From an uncultured Thermanaerothrix sp. (GTDB taxonomy: Bacteria > Chloroflexota > Anaerolineae > Anaerolineales > Anaerolineaceae): a DNA stretch of 64,000 nt. The notes beneath the pieces are model-generated. The model was not told the origin of the DNA. It did no database searches and saw only the letters and a list, made by a program, of their open reading frames with translations. Where the stretch lies: positions 1 through 64,000 of the forward strand of contig NZ_CALIMF010000006.1 of NCBI RefSeq assembly GCF_938028735.1. Direction: 5' to 3'. A program made the translations under genes and the position numbers. Shown piece after piece: positions 63,021 through 64,000 of the stretch; position 1 is the stretch's first letter, and the number at the start of each line of letters is the position of its first letter.

Positions 63021-64000
63021 ATGAACGAAACATTTGCTGTACCCGAAAACATCCAACCCTCAAGCAGCTCTCCTCAACCACGTTCTCTGCGGGAATTGAT
63101 TGATATCGTGTCCGGACGCGCCCTTAAGGACATCTATCCGCAAGAGGATGCAGGTCTGGCCGAACCACTGCCGTTCCCCTTCCTGGCTATTGTCGGGCAA
63201 TTTGAGATGCGACTGGCACTGTGCCTTAATCTCATTAACCCTGCCATTGGCGGAGTGCTCTTGATTGGCCCCCGCGGCACGGGTAAAACCACCGCAGTAC
63301 GCAGTTTGCTGGATTTGCTCCCTGAAATTGAGCGCAGCGCCTGCTTTTACGGCTGCCTCCCTGAAGATATTGAAATGGGTGGGATTGACGCCGTATGCCC
63401 CGACTGTGCCCGCAAATACGCTGAAGGGCGCCCCCTCACCATCAAAGACCGCGTCAAATTGATCGAATTGCCCTTAAATGCCCGTCTAGAAGATGTGGTC
63501 GGCGGATTGGATGAACGTGCGGTAGCGCACGAACGCTTTCGTCTCAAGCGGGGTATCCTGGCTCAGGCCGACCGCAATATTTTGTATGTAGATGAGGTCA
63601 ATCTATTGCCGGATGAGATTGTGGATGCCGTCTTAGACGCAGCCTCCAGTGGCACCTATACCGTGCGGCGAGGACCGCTCTCGGCAACCTACCGCGCCCG
63701 TTTCGTGTTGATTGGCTCCATGAATCCCGAAGAAGGCAATCTCCGTCCCCAAATCTTAGACCGCTTTGGATTACGAATCTTGGTACACGGGCTAAAAGAC
63801 CCCCAACAACGGCTGGAAGCCTACCGCCGCAGCCAGTATCACCGCATCAACCCACGTGCAACTGTAGCCCACTACGCCGAAGAGACGGCCCTGATGCGCG
63901 AAGAAATTGCCACTGCTCGCCGTCTGCTCCCCTCGGTACAGGTCTCGGATCAGGTGGCACTTCAGGCCATTGCGCTGATCCAAGCCCTCAAGATTGATTC
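63021..64000 (+). CDS. Magnesium-chelatase subunit I-like AAA ATPase, partial
   Basis: From ATG 63021 the frame stays open for 326 codons to the window end. The BchI/ChlI-type AAA+ module has Walker A GPRGTGKTT near residue 85, a cysteine-bearing insert (CFYGC and CPDC, likely metal-binding), NILYVDEVNLL (Walker B), and SMNPEEGNLRPQILDRFGL. No bchD or bchH is visible, and many non-photosynthetic bacteria hold such orphan ATPases, so it is not evidence of chlorophyll synthesis. It may act with a VWA protein encoded after the window. The start has no strong ribosome site. Confidence 0.9.
   Translation, partial: MNETFAVPENIQPSSSSPQPRSLRELIDIVSGRALKDIYPQEDAGLAEPLPFPFLAIVGQFEMRLALCLNLINPAIGGVLLIGPRGTGKTTAVRSLLDLLPEIERSACFYGCLPEDIEMGGIDAVCPDCARKYAEGRPLTIKDRVKLIELPLNARLEDVVGGLDERAVAHERFRLKRGILAQADRNILYVDEVNLLPDEIVDAVLDAASSGTYTVRRGPLSATYRARFVLIGSMNPEEGNLRPQILDRFGLRILVHGLKDPQQRLEAYRRSQYHRINPRATVAHYAEETALMREEIATARRLLPSVQVSDQVALQAIALIQALKID

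Noticed and set aside
63021-64000. Evidence for photosynthesis (BchI, Ycf46)
   Set aside because: No bchD, bchH, reaction-centre or chlorosome genes are seen, and orphan BchI-like and Ycf46-like ATPases are widespread in non-phototrophs.

Overview
The window reads as a chromosomal segment of a free-living, probably anaerobic bacterium with roughly balanced base composition. The best taxonomic guess is Chloroflexota, class Anaerolineae. This is inferred from gene content and protein style only: GAF-rich histidine kinases, an isolated nuoBCDI set, a stand-alone BchI-type ATPase, a Ycf46-type ATPase, multiheme cytochromes beside a b-type cytochrome, and a split glycine decarboxylase. There is no rRNA to confirm it. 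No phage, insertion sequence or CRISPR array was seen. Genes are packed tightly, often with 4-base start/stop overlaps.

Bases 1-14250 (+) form a carbohydrate locus: the end of a sugar-binding protein, a ribose-type ABC importer (one double ATPase, two permeases), a DeoC-type aldolase, a Gfo/Idh/MocA dehydrogenase, a sugar-phosphate-isomerase-like TIM barrel, a terminator, a ROK kinase, then a GntR/UTRA regulator leading SIS, SDR, FAD oxidoreductase, UroD-like, phosphotriesterase-like and KDPG-aldolase-like genes. Facing it with overlapping stop codons is a RACo-type corrinoid-reactivation protein. That gene is divergent from a corrinoid protein co-directional with an OmpR-type two-component system. 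Together they suggest corrinoid methyl-transfer chemistry tied to sugar or sugar-acid breakdown (inference).

Bases 19000-33420 hold a zinc-ribbon membrane protein behind candidate OmpR-type 11-bp direct repeats, a YkgJ-like protein, a GAF histidine kinase with a double-receiver LuxR regulator, gdhA, and a minus-strand run (nuoB-nuoCD-nuoI-CXXC protein-mrp-PSP1-PIG-L-M20 amidohydrolase-metal/corrinoid-binding receptor). A SufR-like Fe-S regulator is divergent from nuoB across a 16-bp perfect palindrome. Bases 34226-39180 encode a membrane b-type cytochrome with a fused heme-c domain, a nine-heme cytochrome and a ten-heme lipoprotein cytochrome built as a pentaheme duplication: a candidate quinone-linked electron conduit.

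Bases 39290-41600 contain glmS with, in its leader, a structured RNA that matches a glmS ribozyme but carries two extra hairpins. The rest is mostly core metabolism: Ycf46-type ATPase, gcvH-gcvPA-gcvPB, DoxX, PfpI, alaS, a DsbA-like protein with sufS, phosphohexomutase-tatD-prenyl synthase, tRNA-Leu(GAG), plsX, a pseudouridine synthase with scpB, a DUF348/G5/beta-propeller lipoprotein, a UDP-sugar epimerase/decarboxylase with GtrA, and a BchI-like ATPase cut by the window end. Promoters, terminators and start choices were read by eye.
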